NCBI GenBank assembly: GCA_030704615.1
Contig: CM060731.1
Coordinates: forward strand, 93,166,756-93,230,755
Direction: 5' to 3'
DNA length: 64,000 nucleotides
From: Takakia lepidozioides
Taxonomy: Eukaryota; Streptophyta; Takakiopsida; Takakiales; Takakiaceae
A model generated the notes under the pieces. It was not told the DNA's origin and did no database searches. It worked only from the letters and a program-made list of their open reading frames with translations. Position 1 is the stretch's first letter. Each line of letters begins with the position of its first letter. Position numbers and translations under genes: made by a program. Below, in pieces: positions 10,738 through 23,175 of this stretch.

Positions 10738-11210
10738 TCTGAAAAGTTCCGGATGTTCAACAGGTTTGCTGGCGATGAATATCCGAACTAGAACAAACAA
10801 TGAAGCACAGCTACCAGCCAAAGTGTCAGACAAGATGTCTTACACAAGAGCAACAGCTGGTGCTTTAGCAAGCCAAGCAAAAAATCTCTGATTAATTTAC
10901 TTTAACAGTTCTAAACTAGCATATTTAGAAATTAATAACTATCAGTAGACATGTGCTGATCCTGCAATCTATGTTTTCATATGCTCAATTATCATATGCC
11001 TTTGAAACTATCCAAATTTCAGGAAGAAAGCATTCAACGATAATAAACTACAGCTGGTCAAAAGTGACAAAAATGTTTCAGCAATAGCAGTAAACATTTG
11101 CTTGGATCCTCTGAGAATAGTGGGAAGTAGGACTGACCAGATGCGGTGCTTCGGCGGACTCTGTGAGCCTTGGCAATTGGGGTGACAACACGCTAGTTTT
11201 GTCTTGTTGG
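10738..11210. other. Intergenic, nothing recognised
   Basis: AT-rich sequence without a supported gene or repeat boundary. Confidence 0.4.
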
Positions 11211-11213
11211 TGT

Positions 11214-13685
11214 TTATTTTTCCTTGAGAATGGCTTTTTGCTTCGTGATGGTGTAAGCAGTTTTTTTTGCTTCCCTACCCAGCTTGGAGAGGGAGGCGAT
11301 CCAATGGGGTAGGGAGGGCGAGTCCGCTGGAGGAGGCATAAGTGGTTGGCATATAGGTAGAGTATTTAGGCGGGTGATGCGTAGATGCGATGCCAGTGTT
11401 ATAGGACAAGGTTGATGGTGGTGGTATGATAGCAAGGGCACGGCGAATGGTGTGGTAGGTGTCTAGGTGGGCAGTCCATTTGCGTTTCTGGGTCTGGGTG
11501 AGGTAGCCCCCATTTTGTTTGGAGCGGGTAGTTTGGGGGAGGTCAGGAGGGGCGGAGCATGTGGCTAAGACACTTTTGGTCATTTCTTGAAGTGTGGAGG
11601 TGAGGATTTTCTCGGCTTCGAGCCAAGTGGAGTTGGGTATTACTAGTGTGTTGAAATCGGAGAGTATTTGGGAGGTTTTATGAATAAAGTATGAGGAGGC
11701 ATGATGTAACTGTTGTTGGAAGGCTTTAATATTGGGCAGAGGTGAAGGCATGTACAGGTGTATGAGTGTAATAGGGCATAGTGTCGATGGGTGGAGTTGA
11801 ATAATTTGAAGATGGGATCTGAGGGGGATAGATACGGTTATCTTTGTGGTGGTGCTAGGGGAGTGGTGTGTCCGGAGGATGCCGAGAGCTACGCCACCCC
11901 TGGTGGGTTTGAATGGTGCTGATCGGCGAGAGAGACACTGTTGAGCAGACATGGGGGTTACCATATAATATGTGATAATCGAGAAGTAATTGGTTTATGT
12001 AAGAGCTGCTAGTGTTGCGGGTGTGTAGCTTGGTTTCTTGTAGAAGAAACATATGTGGTTTTGACGAGGTGGTGAGGAGATGTAGTAAGCTTTATATGCT
12101 GGTAGCTAGCGAGCCCACATTCCAGGAGGTGATAGTGAGTGCACTAGTGCAAGTTTCAGGGACGGCGGGGTCCCTGGTGGGAGAGAGGGAGGGTGAGGGT
12201 TCCGTAGATGGAGTTAGTGGGGTGGGGGGATCATACCCAGGTATCAGGTTAACTGCTTGGAGTGTGCGGGAAAGGATGCTGCTGTGGATAGGAGGGGAAA
12301 TTGGTTGGTGATGAGGTGTTGAGTGTGGCCGGGTGCGAACCGGAATGTCGGACGCCAACTCCATAACGAACACCCGGTTGCCTTTTAGTAGGTCAATACC
12401 GTCTTTAGCAGGATGCAGTAGTTCTACTTTGAGGAAGCCAGTCCAGAACTTGCTGGCATGCTTGGAGTGTGCCATTATTGGTGAGTATAAGGTAGTACCC
12501 AGTGGGATGTACATCTCCTCAAAACGCTTTCTTGCCCGATAGATGGCCTGCTCTTTGGGAATATCCGTGTCTGTGTCAAACCTGATGATGATGTGGTAGG
12601 GAGAGACCGCTAGTCCCGATGCTGGGTCGGTGATGGTGCCCTTTGGCAGTTGAGTAAAGGGGTAGAGTGGGCCCTCCCGTCCATCGTGTGGGTGGGGTGG
12701 GGAAGAACAATTGGGGTACGTGTGGAAAGGCCTTGAGGCAGTGCCTCAATTATTTCAGAGGAGCAGAGGACAAGCTCTTCGAGTTCCGCCGTGGAGCGCA
12801 TTTCCGTGACAAACGGGAGTTCTTCTTCTTGTGCATGCTGTTCAAGAGTGTGGTATCCCATCCAAAGTTGTGGGCCCCCTTGTGTGCTAGAAATCTCCAA
12901 GATCCGCGTTTGATTTGGCGGGGAGAGGCTACGTGATTTTTTGGAGTCGGAGTGTGAGTGTTGCTTTCACTGACGAATGCGCTGGAGGATCTTTGTTATG
13001 CATGTTGGGTGTCCGAGTCTGGCCATAAGTCGCCTGATTTGCCTGGTGAGGAGCCGCACGGTGAACGGGCGTTGTGGCCACGGGTGTGATAGCCATGTTG
13101 TCTTGGGCATGTCCAATATGGGCAGCAGCCCGCTTCTGTGCAGATCGAGATTGGTATGCTTGAGCTGAGGCGAAGAACTACTCGTCCGAGAGATGCATGT
13201 CACTAATCTCCGCATCCCCATTAGCGAGGTGAATCATCTCGACGTCCGCTTCTGAAAGGTGTCGCATTTTTCCAGAGATACATTGAGCAAGGGAGCTGAC
13301 CAATGATCTAGTACTGAAGCAACTTTGCTTTTTGTCGTGGTTGCTTCTGAATGCTTCCTGCGCGTTTCTGGACTCCGCCTGATTTGTTGCTAGACATATG
13401 TAGGGATTGGGAGAGTGGAGAGAAGGGAGACAGGGGTGTTGTGATGAGACTAGAAATAATGTTGCTACATGTGGGTGTAGAGTTACAGTGTGAGGTAGAA
13501 GGAAGGTGGTGGCTGGGACGTAATAGAAGGAAAAGAGGCGGTGTGCTTAAGGAGTGGTCTATTGTGGTATATGTGGGCAATGGGCTAACTGTGGAGGTGT
13601 AAGTGCAGCCGACACTCTTGATTGAAACTCTAGGATACCACCTCAGCCAGAGTGTAATGGTTATGAGAGAGGTTGTTCCCCCCAC
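11214..13685 (-). pseudogene. L1-type LINE, ORF1 and endonuclease part only
   Basis: Reading leftward: a small basic segment near 13,410-13,308; an ORF1-like stretch (12,610-12,333) with RFDTDTDIPKEQAIYRARKRF and KHASKFWTGFLKVELL; then the start of an AP-type endonuclease, ITSWNVGSLATS (about 12,100), after one TAA FLLQETKLHT (12,052) and later GGVALGIL. This is the normal L1 order. The frame continues to 11,275 but no reverse transcriptase follows before 11,214. Several stops and frame changes make it a relic. Target-primed insertion normally loses the 5' end, so loss of the 3' part implies later deletion. Confidence 0.6.
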
Positions 13686-13858
13686 AACAACAGGTTTGAC
13701 ACCAAACCACGTCCGGAGCTACCATCGCCATTGATTCCAACTTGGGGATTAGGCATGGAGATCTCCGAGGCAGGTCGGTTGCGGGTGCCATTTAGGGGGT
13801 AAGTTGCACAATAAAGGGTGTTGGGAGACGTGCCACCCTGCCATTAGGGAAGGGTAGA

Positions 13859-14377
13859 ATGAGGCACCCCCTAAAACCCTCCACAAGAGAGGGCTACTGG
13901 CCAAAAATTATAGGCCCACATAGGTGCAATTGCAAGTCTCATGGGCAGGGGGTAAAGAGACCTAGTAGGAGACTCAGATTGGCCCGAAATATTTTTAAGG
14001 AAAAGCCATACCCACCCACAACATGCCCCGGAGCGATTGCAAATGAACAGCTCAAAAGTTTTCTCAATTTTCTGAACAACATTTTTTCGTGCCCGAAGGA
14101 AAACCCCAAATTTGACCCCCCATTTTTAGCATACAAAGCAGCCCACCGGAGATTATGTCAGAAAAACATGAAATTTGCAGGGAAGGTGTCTTATATGACA
14201 GGGCACCAGATTCTGGAGAGTGGTCATGTCAGGACCAGTTCGCAGATGGGAAAATTCGATAGAAAAAAGCACTTTTTTTCCCCTATTTACTTCATGTTTT
14301 TTTTTAATTACACCACTTTAGACATTACATTCTTTGGATCTGCTTGTTGGATTTGTGGTCGTAGGGGGGGTAGTTGA
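13859..14377 (+). other. 172-codon ORF, unidentified
   Basis: An open frame with an ATG at its start and basic composition (many K and R), ending in a hydrophobic F-rich stretch. No domain was recognised and it has no supported neighbours, so it may be noncoding. Confidence 0.15.
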
Positions 14378-14694
14378 GAGTATATTCCAACTGTTAGTTT
14401 TACAGGGCCTTAGTAAATCTCAAAGATATAAATGTTTTAGAGGGCCAGGGTCAGTTTTTGAGGTCTTGGCAAAAATTGGCCCCTGTCCTTTAGGGGTTAA
14501 CATACAGGCCGTGTATTGGTGTGGGCATGAGTTGATTATATAGGAGGCAGGGCCTGGGGTACAAAAGATCGTTAATGTGGGGAGTCAAGTTAGATTTAGG
14601 GGAGGCAAGTGCCGGTTTTGGACACTTTGAGTATGGTATACCAATGTGCAGGAGGGGGCCTACGTACATGGCTGGGAGTGGCATAGTGTTAGAA

Positions 14695-15735
14695 TCAAAC
14701 GACACATGATATAGGAAGGCGATGACAATGCTCGTGGGGTGTATGAGGGCCCGTCATGCAGCGAAAGTAGCTGCGTATAGGTGAAGTAAGGAATGTAAAC
14801 ACTGCGGTAACAGAGAACTTCACCCCAGTGAGTCCACTAGGACTGATGGGGTGGGGGAAGTGAACTTGTTTTATATACGCTGGGTAGCTCTGAGCAAGTA
14901 TATACCTAGGAGAGTGAACCGTGAGGGAGGGGTGGTGCCGGTATATAAAAGTGCTTACAAATGAGTAGTAGCAGCAGCTCATTTTGTTGATGTAGCTCCA
15001 AGAAACTGAGAGAGAGCCATAACGATGAGAACGTTCAAGAGGGCCATAATTACAGTTGGTATACCACCATAGAGGGCAATAGTACCGAAGGCCTTTTGGG
15101 GTTGTTTGTTTGTATAAACCATTGCGGCGGGCGTCTGTGGACCGAGAGTTGCTCAAGAGAGCTGCAATTGTGGCCTTGTTGATAAAGTTTGTATAAATAA
15201 TTGTGAGGGGCATCGCGTGTAAGAGATCGTACATGAGAGCATTGAGAATTGGTACAGTGCCAAAGAGGACTATAGTTCCGAGAATTTTTGGGGAGGAAGG
15301 CTTGCGTGCATTGACGGGTATCAGGAAGGTATAAATAGCACAATAATGTTATCGGGACGTTGGAGAAGGAGCCTTGCAAAGTCCTTTTAGTGATCACGGG
15401 ATGAATAAGAGAGCCACTCGGTGTAAGATCAACGTTCCAGGGGAACCAGCCGTTCTTAGGAGAATGAAAAAAGCAGCTCGGTTGTACATGTACGCGACAG
15501 TGCCGCCCTGTTCCAGCTTCTAGTGTGAGAGAACGACTCTGCAGTGGGGTGCCGATATTAGGTAAATAGCATACAGAGGGCAACATTGGAGAAGACAGTG
15601 GAGTATGGTGGTAACAGAGTTATAGGGGTGGTAGTGTGGTACGTCTCGCCCATGAGAGTATGCGAGAGTGCCTAAGGAACACATAATAGCAACATAGGGG
15701 GCACAAGCCCGAAAGGAAGACAATTTATGAGTCAT
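14695..15735 (-). other. Overlapping minus-strand ORFs with hydrophobic repeats
   Basis: Two segments about 195 bp apart (around 15,130-14,990 and 15,320-15,180) encode similar hydrophobic peptides in one frame: GTIALYGGIPTVIMALL and GTIVLFGTVPILNALM, each preceded by a short K/P-rich part. They look like repeated membrane helices. Frames are broken between them. No family was recognised. Confidence 0.25.
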
Positions 15736-17823
15736 TGTGGACGGCCACAGGCCGGGGGAGCGGGTTGAAGAGTTGCACGAGTGAACTGGTGCCGCAGATC
15801 GTTGAGAGACGTAGGGTCATGCCCTGAACCACAACGAGTCCATACGATTTGAGTGACTGTTCCTGCATGGAATGGGAACAGGGGAGGTGAGAGATTGGTG
15901 GTGGTAAATTGCTGAGCCATAGGACGGTGTGTAGCATTATACTTAATAAAGAGGACAGTTCAGATGCAACTTGGAGAGGGAGAATCAGCAGAAAATGAGA
16001 GGAAGGTAATGGCGGCTCCCTGTAGATGAGAGGTTCTTGCGGTGGCCTGAGGCAGGGAGCTGGTGGCGCCCATGACTCCTTTCCGTGACTACAGATGGTG
16101 GGCCAGGCACCACCACGGGCCCAAAATGCGAAATGCCCTTGGCCGTCATCGCTGACCGCCTTTAGCTTATCTGAAATTTTAGACAGTCCCAATTGTATCA
16201 GGCCATTGTGTTGGTCCAGCGCCCACCCCATCTTCAAATGGTGTGCCACTGAGATCAGATTTCGCACTTGATGAAGACCGTTCCCGATTGAGCTAGCAAA
16301 TCTGTTTTATTTGATGCACCATCAAACACCGTCATTACCAACCCATGAGAGACCTGGGTGGTGGTTTCAGCTCCCTTAGTTGGCCGATCCAAGGATTCCG
16401 CGATCTCTCTTATATCTGGCTGGCAGATTGCCCCACCCCCTAGCTGACATAAGACCTGGTTTCCGGGTGCCTTAACTGCCGGAGATAGCAGTGCCTCTAC
16501 TCTCTTGATTTCAGATTGAGACATCTCTAAATCCAGCAGGAAGCAGCATATTACAAACATTTCATCCCAGGGCTGCAAATGGTTATGGGGACAACAACAA
16601 AGCTCAAATTTTTGTAGGGGTTGGCAACATATCTGCCAAGACTCATTTCTCCAAGAGCCTTGGTAGTCGATGGTCTCTTTGCTGGGGCAGAAGTGGCTGG
16701 GGTTTGCACAATGTGGCAAGTATAGTAGCTCGAGGGTCTTCGATTCTGCAGCTTGTAGGAGAGAGCTGGCGAGGGGCAGATTCGGGTAAACAGCTTCCGG
16801 TTCGATCAAGGTCCTCCGTAGCATGCAGGGGGGTTCCATGATAGCTCTTCAGAAGCTCGCAACACCAGAGAACTCCATCAACACGCATGGGGGCGAACAG
16901 GCGGCAACAGTTGGGTGTGTGGGGGTATGCATGACGTCTGGTGCAGAATGGTCCAGCAGGGCTGGTGTATGCTCCTGATGCACAGTAAGTGCCCTCGCAT
17001 GCGACGTGAAGAGGAGCACTATGAAGAGGAAACAACAACTGGTGTGGCTCCCTCGCTTAACAGAGCTGGCGTCCAGTGGCCACCTCCCGTCAGACATGAC
17101 AACCACGGGCCATCTCCAACCAGGTCGGGCAGTGGCTTTGACGGCAAGTCGGAGGGGCGAGCAAGCGGTGGCTCTGAGTTCATGCAAGGCCTGACTTGAG
17201 CACGAGAGGCTCGCAAGTAGAGAACTATAAAACAACCCATAGATGGGCCTTGAGGCTTTAAGGAAGCATAACAGGGCAGACTTACTATGGGCAATACCGG
17301 TGACCAACCTGATATAGTCGAGGGAGAGAGCAAGCGGGTTGAACATCCAACCTCGGAGGAGAGAAGCAGCACGCGAAGAGGGGGGAGCGGGCTCGTCCTG
17401 GGCTGAAGATTGCCAGGAGCTCCTGCCGGGCGACTTTAGCATAGAGAGACTGCAGGTGGGCGTGTACATGTCAGGGGGGGGCGTTGGGGAGGTAGATAAA
17501 CGCAGCAGCTCCGCGGTTGGGCTCGGGGTGAGGAAGACGTTGGTCTCAGCAGTCATGTGGCATGCATGCAACGGTGGAAACCACTTCAAATACACCGAGA
17601 GGTAGATTAAAAGAAGCGTTGTGGAGCAGCTGCACGGTGGCTTGCCATAGCGGGAAAAGAAGCAGTTCGGGCACGACGAGCGGACGCCTTGAACAGAGGT
17701 CGAAGCCGTGGCGGCCGCCATGGCTAAATGTAGAGACCCAGGTAGATAAGCGAAGCAGCTAATCTGGAGAGTTAAACAGACAATAAAACGTGGGAATTGG
17801 CGGAACCCTAGAAGATTAGTCAT
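15725..17823 (-). other. Unidentified run of minus-strand ORFs
   Basis: Three consecutive open frames (17,823-16,849; 16,839-16,255; 16,267-15,725) cover the stretch. The third begins with RNLISVAHHLKMGW, vaguely like the segment after the protease of Ty1/copia polyproteins, but no active site or neighbouring integrase is visible. The first is rich in S, C, L and P, looking like chance openness in GC-rich DNA. I cannot assign function; a decayed retroelement is the best guess. Confidence 0.2.
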
Positions 17824-17879
17824 AATTAAGAGCCAAGCTAAAAGAAGGTCATGAGCACGGTCTGGGGCGGAGCGCCCAA

Positions 17880-18660
17880 GAGGAATTTTTATATACCAAG
17901 CGTAATGATGTTGTGGCTCAGTTCTTCTTTGATGAGATCATAATGCGGCATGGGTGTTCTCAAGAGATAGTAACGGATCAAGGCAAAGAGATTTGTAACC
18001 AGCTCGTTACGGTGATTTGCTTCAACTTTGGTATGAAGCATGTCAATACAGCCCCTTACCATCCCCAAACCAATGGCCTCACGGAGCGCTTCAACCAAAC
18101 TCTTTTGTCGAATGTTGGAGAATAATGGTGCATTCACCATGGAGTGGGACACCTTTCTTCCCCCTCTTCTCTTTGCTTATCGCACCGCCGTGCATGCTAG
18201 CACCAAGAAGACTCATTTTGAACTGTTGTATGGCCGCTCTTGTGTTTCTCCTTTGCATTCTTCCCCACTTATCTCTACTGTTTCCAATCCTGCCGATCTA
18301 TCCATCTTCCTTGATGAGGTTTATGCTCGCCACGTGGTGTCCATCCATGATGCCAATGAAAACATTGGTAAGGCTCAACTTACTCAGGCCCGGAATTTTA
18401 ACAAACGCGTCAAGTACTCTAACCTGTTTCAGGTGGGACAGACCGTGTGCCTTCGTTTGCAGCATGGCAAGCATGCATGCAAATCCAAGCTCAAGATCGA
18501 CGGTCCATACTTGATTTTACGTGGGCGGCGTGCTCTATTTCTTCCCAAAGGGCCAAATGTTCAAGCGCATGATGACCCTGTCCAGCTCACTGATCTAGTG
18601 CATTCAGAGTTGGTGTTTGATATCACATGCATCAACGTGGAGGGACGCACGGTGGGGTGA
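17880..18660 (+). pseudogene. Ty3/gypsy integrase fragment
   Basis: The plus strand reads FFDEIIMRHG, VTDQGKEICNQ and TAPYHPQTNGLTERFNQTL, matching the second half of a gypsy integrase core including the final catalytic E. A frameshift near 18,120 is followed by LLFAYRTAVHASTKKTHFELLYGR and an integrase C-terminal region to the TGA at 18,658. It lacks the chromodomain seen in the element at 23-29 kb, so it belongs to another lineage. The first catalytic D and everything upstream are absent. Confidence 0.8.
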
Positions 18661-19630
18661 ATCCTGGATCTTCTTCGGCTTAGTTTTAGGCTGCGGGTTT
18701 TGATACATTTTACACCTTAGTCCTTAGATTTTTTTGCATTTATGATAAATCACCACATGTACTCCCTGGCACGGTTTTCCTACCCAAGGGTTTTTGTCCT
18801 CGGCCCAATTTGCAGGTGCCAGGTTTTTCCTCGATAGATTTTTCATCTAGTAGTGGAAGATGATTTCATCCATCTAGGCCTTATTATTTCATCCTCTGTT
18901 TTCACCTCGCGGAGCTCGGATTTTTCGCCGGGGGGAAGTCTTCACAAATGTGAAACCCCATTACATCCTGGTTACCCTTTTACCTTTTTCATCCACAGGA
19001 CTGTATTCATCCCTTATCGCATTTTTTCAGCTTGAGTACCGTTACAAACCGTTACACTCATAACCTACTGGCCTCATCTCAACCATTCTTTTAATCTAAG
19101 GCTTCGATTCGGCGGTGCGTAGCGCGCCTCTCATGCCTCACCACGCGGTAGGCCATGGCCCTTCTAGGGTTTCCTGTATAAGCTGCGCCTGACCGTGAGT
19201 CAGGGGTCTTTGTGTACAAAATATTTGGTATGTGTACGAGGTGTTTCCAAGCTGTGTCAGCCCTCTGCGCGTTGATCCTCCTCTCGTAGTTTAGCGTGCT
19301 CATCCTGCTTTCCCCCTTAATCTCGCAAGCGCTTTGGGAGGAAAGAAGCAATAAGCCCCCCAAGTTTGGGTGAGCCTTGTTCATTCTAGAGTGGTCTAGG
19401 AATTAGAGTGGGGGCCTTACATAATAAGGCATATGTAGAGGGATTTCAAGAGATGAAGGGGTCCAAAAAAAGAAGGCAAGAAGGTGATACCTATTAAATA
19501 GGGGATGGTTCAGGCCAATTTGGGTAGTTACGATACAGATGTCAAGTGGTGGGAGTAGGCCTGATTAGGGTCTGACATGTGTCCACCCTTCTAGAAGAGT
19601 CCCACCGCTTGAGGGGTGGGTTCTAGAAGC
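18661..19630. other. Possible retroelement 3' tail and spacer
   Basis: A purine tract GGGGGGAAG near 18,930-18,939, followed by TGTGAAACCCC (18,949), could be a polypurine tract and LTR start belonging to the integrase fragment upstream. The paired LTR is not in the window, so this is unproven. No gene was seen up to the MuDR-like element. Confidence 0.3.
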
Positions 19631-19935
19631 CTCAGAATTTTGTGTGGCCTCGTCGTTATGAGGCCACACGCTGCAGAGGGGACAGCCCCTCCTGTCACGG
19701 GCCCCGCACGGTTGGGCCCCTTGACTTGCAGCCCCTCCTCATTCCTACCTGCCCCTAATCTCCTGCCCGAGACCCTCCTGGCCTAACCCCCAACTAACCT
19801 AACAAAAACCCCAATCTGACCTAACCCTCAACCCTAACCTGACCCAACCCTTAACCCTAATCTAACTTAACCCTCACCCTAACCCGACCTTAATCTAACC
19901 CTCAACCCAACCCATAGTCCACTTTTGAACCAGTG
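19631..19935 (+). repeat. Left inverted arm with CCCTAA-like repeats
   Basis: From CTCAGAATTTTGTGTGGCC (19,631) to CATAGTCC (about 19,912-19,919) the sequence matches the reverse complement of 33,755-32,920. It includes a small hairpin (GTGTGGCCTCG...TGAGGCCACAC), a GGACAGCCCC box and about 150 bp of degenerate CCCTAA/CCTAACC repeats (19,774-19,910). Confidence 0.7.
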
Positions 19936-20619
19936 CTAGTTATCGTCTCTCTCTCCATCAACGTAGGCCTTGTCGACCAACTTTGCTATCGAGCTTCAAT
20001 AGCTTTCTCTTTCATGCATCATCATCATCATCAACTTCTATTAGTTCACGTGAGGAAAGGAGAGGAAAGGAGGAGGTGGAAGAGGAGGTGCAAAGAAAAA
20101 CCACAAATACAAGGTTTTTTTTTTGTGTTGATAATTACTTGTAGATAGTGTGTTGACAACTTCTTGTAGATAGTCATTTTCATTCAATTTTAGGTTGGAT
20201 CTTTGTTTCTCTTTCTCACTTCTTACTCTCGTTCTCACTCTCACTCTTATTCATTTTCATAGTACAACCTAGATAGACATTTCATTTCAAGTTTACATTA
20301 ATTTAAATTCTCTTTTGTCTCTTTTTCTATGGTTTTTCTTTTTATCTCCCTCTCTCTCGCTCTCCATCTCTTTCTTTCTCTCTCTCACTCTTTCACACAA
20401 TAGCATTAGGAGGATTTTATAGATTTGTTATTAATCTAGCTTCCATAATATGACTTCTTCTCAATTTTTAGAATAAACACGGCAATAGAAGGCATGGACT
20501 ACGAGCCTCTGAGCTCCAATAGGCTCTAAATATCTTTCATTGCATTGAGGATGTAGTTGCGGAACCGGCAGAACGATTTGAAGTACAAAATCCTACTTCT
20601 AAAGTGTTTAGGTTTGGGG

Positions 20620-22915
20620 ATTTGAAATGGATTCCACAAACACGGTGGGGAGGTGGAAGAAGGTGAACTGTAAAGTGCGCTTGGCGAAACATCTAATCGC
20701 GGTTGTCTCTACAAGTTCTCAGTCAAACAACTATTCTTGTATCCATCAATTGCGGAGGTGGCATTTTATCATTGGGACCATACAGACGCGGAAGACAATC
20801 CTAGCCATGGGATTTTGGATCATCGGTAAGTTAACCAACCATCTCAATTCGCTCCATTCATTTCGGAGGATCTAAAGCAATGGATAAAGACAAGTCTTGA
20901 TTGTGGTGATACCCCTCGGCAAATCTTCAATGAGCACAAAAAACGATGGTTTGAGAAGAAAGAGGTGGGTGGTCTAACAATCAGAGACGACTTCCTCAAA
21001 ATGTATGATGTTACAAACATTGCAAGGATACGGACAACTGAGACTTACAAGCGTCAAGATGATCCAGCACAAAATGTGCACATGTGGGTATTGGAATTTT
21101 CTCACTATGTAATTTTTTACGAACAACAGCCTCAAGTGGGAGGATTACCGTTCACACTCGGAATACAAATGAGCTACCAAAAACATAAAATGTTGGAGTG
21201 GGGACATGAAGGATTGGTTTCGTGAGATGCCACATTTGGCACAAATAACCAAAAGTTCCAATTGTTCACTCTGTTGGTATTTGATAAACATTTCAATGGT
21301 GTGCTTGTAGCATGGATAGTCACAAGCAGAGGACAAGCCAATGATCTTGTGCAGTGGATGACAACACTTCAGGCTTACATGAAAGATTCTGATCCACATA
21401 GGTTACCTTCATCTTTCATTGTTGATGATGCAGATGCAGAGATCAATGCTATAAGGTATATTCAATTCTCTTACTTGCTCGATGATTGCAGGAAAGTGTG
21501 GGGGCCATCTATGCCCATTTTTCTCTGTTTGTGGCATGTTCAGAAGGCATGGAGGAAGAATGCTTGCAGTAAGGTGGGAGATATTGTTGTCCGCAGTGCA
21601 CTATTGGAGGGTCTTCATCACATTATGTATATGTCATCCTTGCCAAACGAAAGTCCCAGAGACATCGAGATCAGAGCAATTAACAATGTGAATGCATTAT
21701 TCATGAAGTACCCTACCGAGAGGGTTTTCGAGCAATATTTCCGTAGGGAATGGCTTTCCAAAACGAAAATGTGGGTGACAAGTATTCGAAAAGTTCCACA
21801 TGCTGGTCAAGAAACCAATGCAGCCATTGAGGCTTACCATGGTAATTTAAAGTCTCGACTATCTGAGTCGAAAAAAACTATGAAGGGCAGGAGAGTGGAT
21901 TGGCTTATATACGAATTGGTGGGCGATGTTGCAAGACATTATTCATACATGGACCACATGAAGACCAATGGGTTTGTGACTAATTTGGAACTTAATGGGT
22001 TTGTGACTAATTGTTGATTGAAAGTTCCGTTGTGAGAGCAAGCAATATACTTGACTCCGATGTTGTGTATCCATCAAGGGATGGAGAGCCCTTTCAGGTA
22101 CGAAGCACTCAACATCCTTTCACAAAATTCCATCAAGTATATAATCCCATAGGTGAATGGGCATGTTGCACATGCGATTGGGCATTGCGGGGCAACTTGT
22201 GTAAACACCAAATTAAGGTTATACAACTGATAAAAAACATCCCTGGTACTCAATTTGTGCGAATTTGTGGTGCTGAGTTGGGAGCTACTGGGAGCGGTCT
22301 TCATGCCTTATTTGAAGACACCAACAACTCACACCACATAGAACTCATGCTTGAAGATGGGTTGCATCAAGGTAAACACCCATTCTTTATTTATGTACAT
22401 CTTATATTTTTGTAAGGTATAAAAACCTATATATATATATATATATATATACCTATCTACATCTATAATGAAATAACTATAAGCAAAGTGTATTTCTTAT
22501 AATATATCCATGTGGATTAATATAATGTTATTTTCGTTTGTTATGGCATACAGACGAAGCTTCCCCAATTGACAACCTACCTTCCTGTCAAAACACTTGT
22601 GATACTGTGAAGTCTGATATGCGATCTATTGCCAAAACAATGGAAGACATCATTCATACTATGGAAGGGGCTAGTCCACAATTGGTTGGTCATACTCTGG
22701 CTATGGTGAAAGCAGTGTATGGTGAAGTGCGATCGCTGAAAAGTTTAGCAGAAGAAGACATGATGCATCCTTCTCAAGCCTTTCGGAAAATCGACGATAT
22801 TGGTGACAACTCCATTCGCCGAAAGAAAGATTTTTTGGAACGTAGTAAAGGTTGGAAGCGCACGAAAACATCCGGAAATGACACTATGCATGTTAGTCTG
22901 GCCCATAGTTCATGA
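20620..22915 (+). pseudogene. MULE transposase with SWIM finger (mudrA-like)
   Basis: An N-terminal part (FYHWDHTDAEDNPSHG near 20,765) is followed by DTPRQIFNEHKKRW, then DATFGTNNQKFQLFTLL (first catalytic D, just after a TGA at 21,223-21,225), FIVDDADAEINAI (about 21,417), CLWHVQKAWRKN (about 21,526) and a SWIM finger CTC...CKH (22,170-22,210). An intron (22,372-22,551, GTAAAC...ATACAG) joins G|AC GAA in frame to a last exon ending at 22,915. Two stops, a 27-bp tandem duplication at 21,968-22,015 and a frameshift there disable it. The order matches MULE transposases. Confidence 0.8.
22428..22453. repeat. (TA)n microsatellite
   Basis: A run of alternating T and A inside the last intron of the MULE transposase gene. 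Confidence 0.9.
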
Positions 22916-23093
22916 AAACATTGAGCAACGAAGAATGTCTATATGGATTTCTTGCTATATTATAAAATGTGAAGCCCCGGGGTCGCTTCTTGTTGATGCC
23001 AATAAACAAACACTAAATTATACTTCGGTCAAGCTTCAAAACCCATAAACTTCATGGAAAATGGTTGAAAACTTGACAATATCTTGAATCTCA

Positions 23094-23175
23094 TACTACC
23101 TACGTGAAGGTAATTCTTCAAAGATAGTTTGGCATTAACCAATAGTGAGTGTTGTTGGAAATAGGGCACTACCCA
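23094..23175 (-). repeat. Left end of palindromic array
   Basis: This contains ACTACCTACGTGAAGGTA (23,095-23,112) and GTTGGAAATAGGGCACTACCCA, the latter cut by the gypsy insertion. It rejoins 29,634 onward when the insertion and one ACCCA are removed. Units here are in reverse orientation compared with those right of 30.0 kb. Confidence 0.75.

Noticed and set aside
16849-17823. 324-codon minus-strand ORF as a host gene
   Set aside because: Composition is S/L/P/C-rich and no domain or homologous repeat supports it; long openness can arise by chance in GC-rich DNA.
18926-19100. LTR of the 17.9-18.7 kb gypsy fragment
   Set aside because: Only a purine tract and TGTGAAACCCC are visible; without a second LTR the boundary cannot be proved.
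19774-19910. True telomere or telomere end
   Set aside because: Repeats are degenerate, only about 150 bp long and mirrored at 32.9-33.07 kb inside a transposon.
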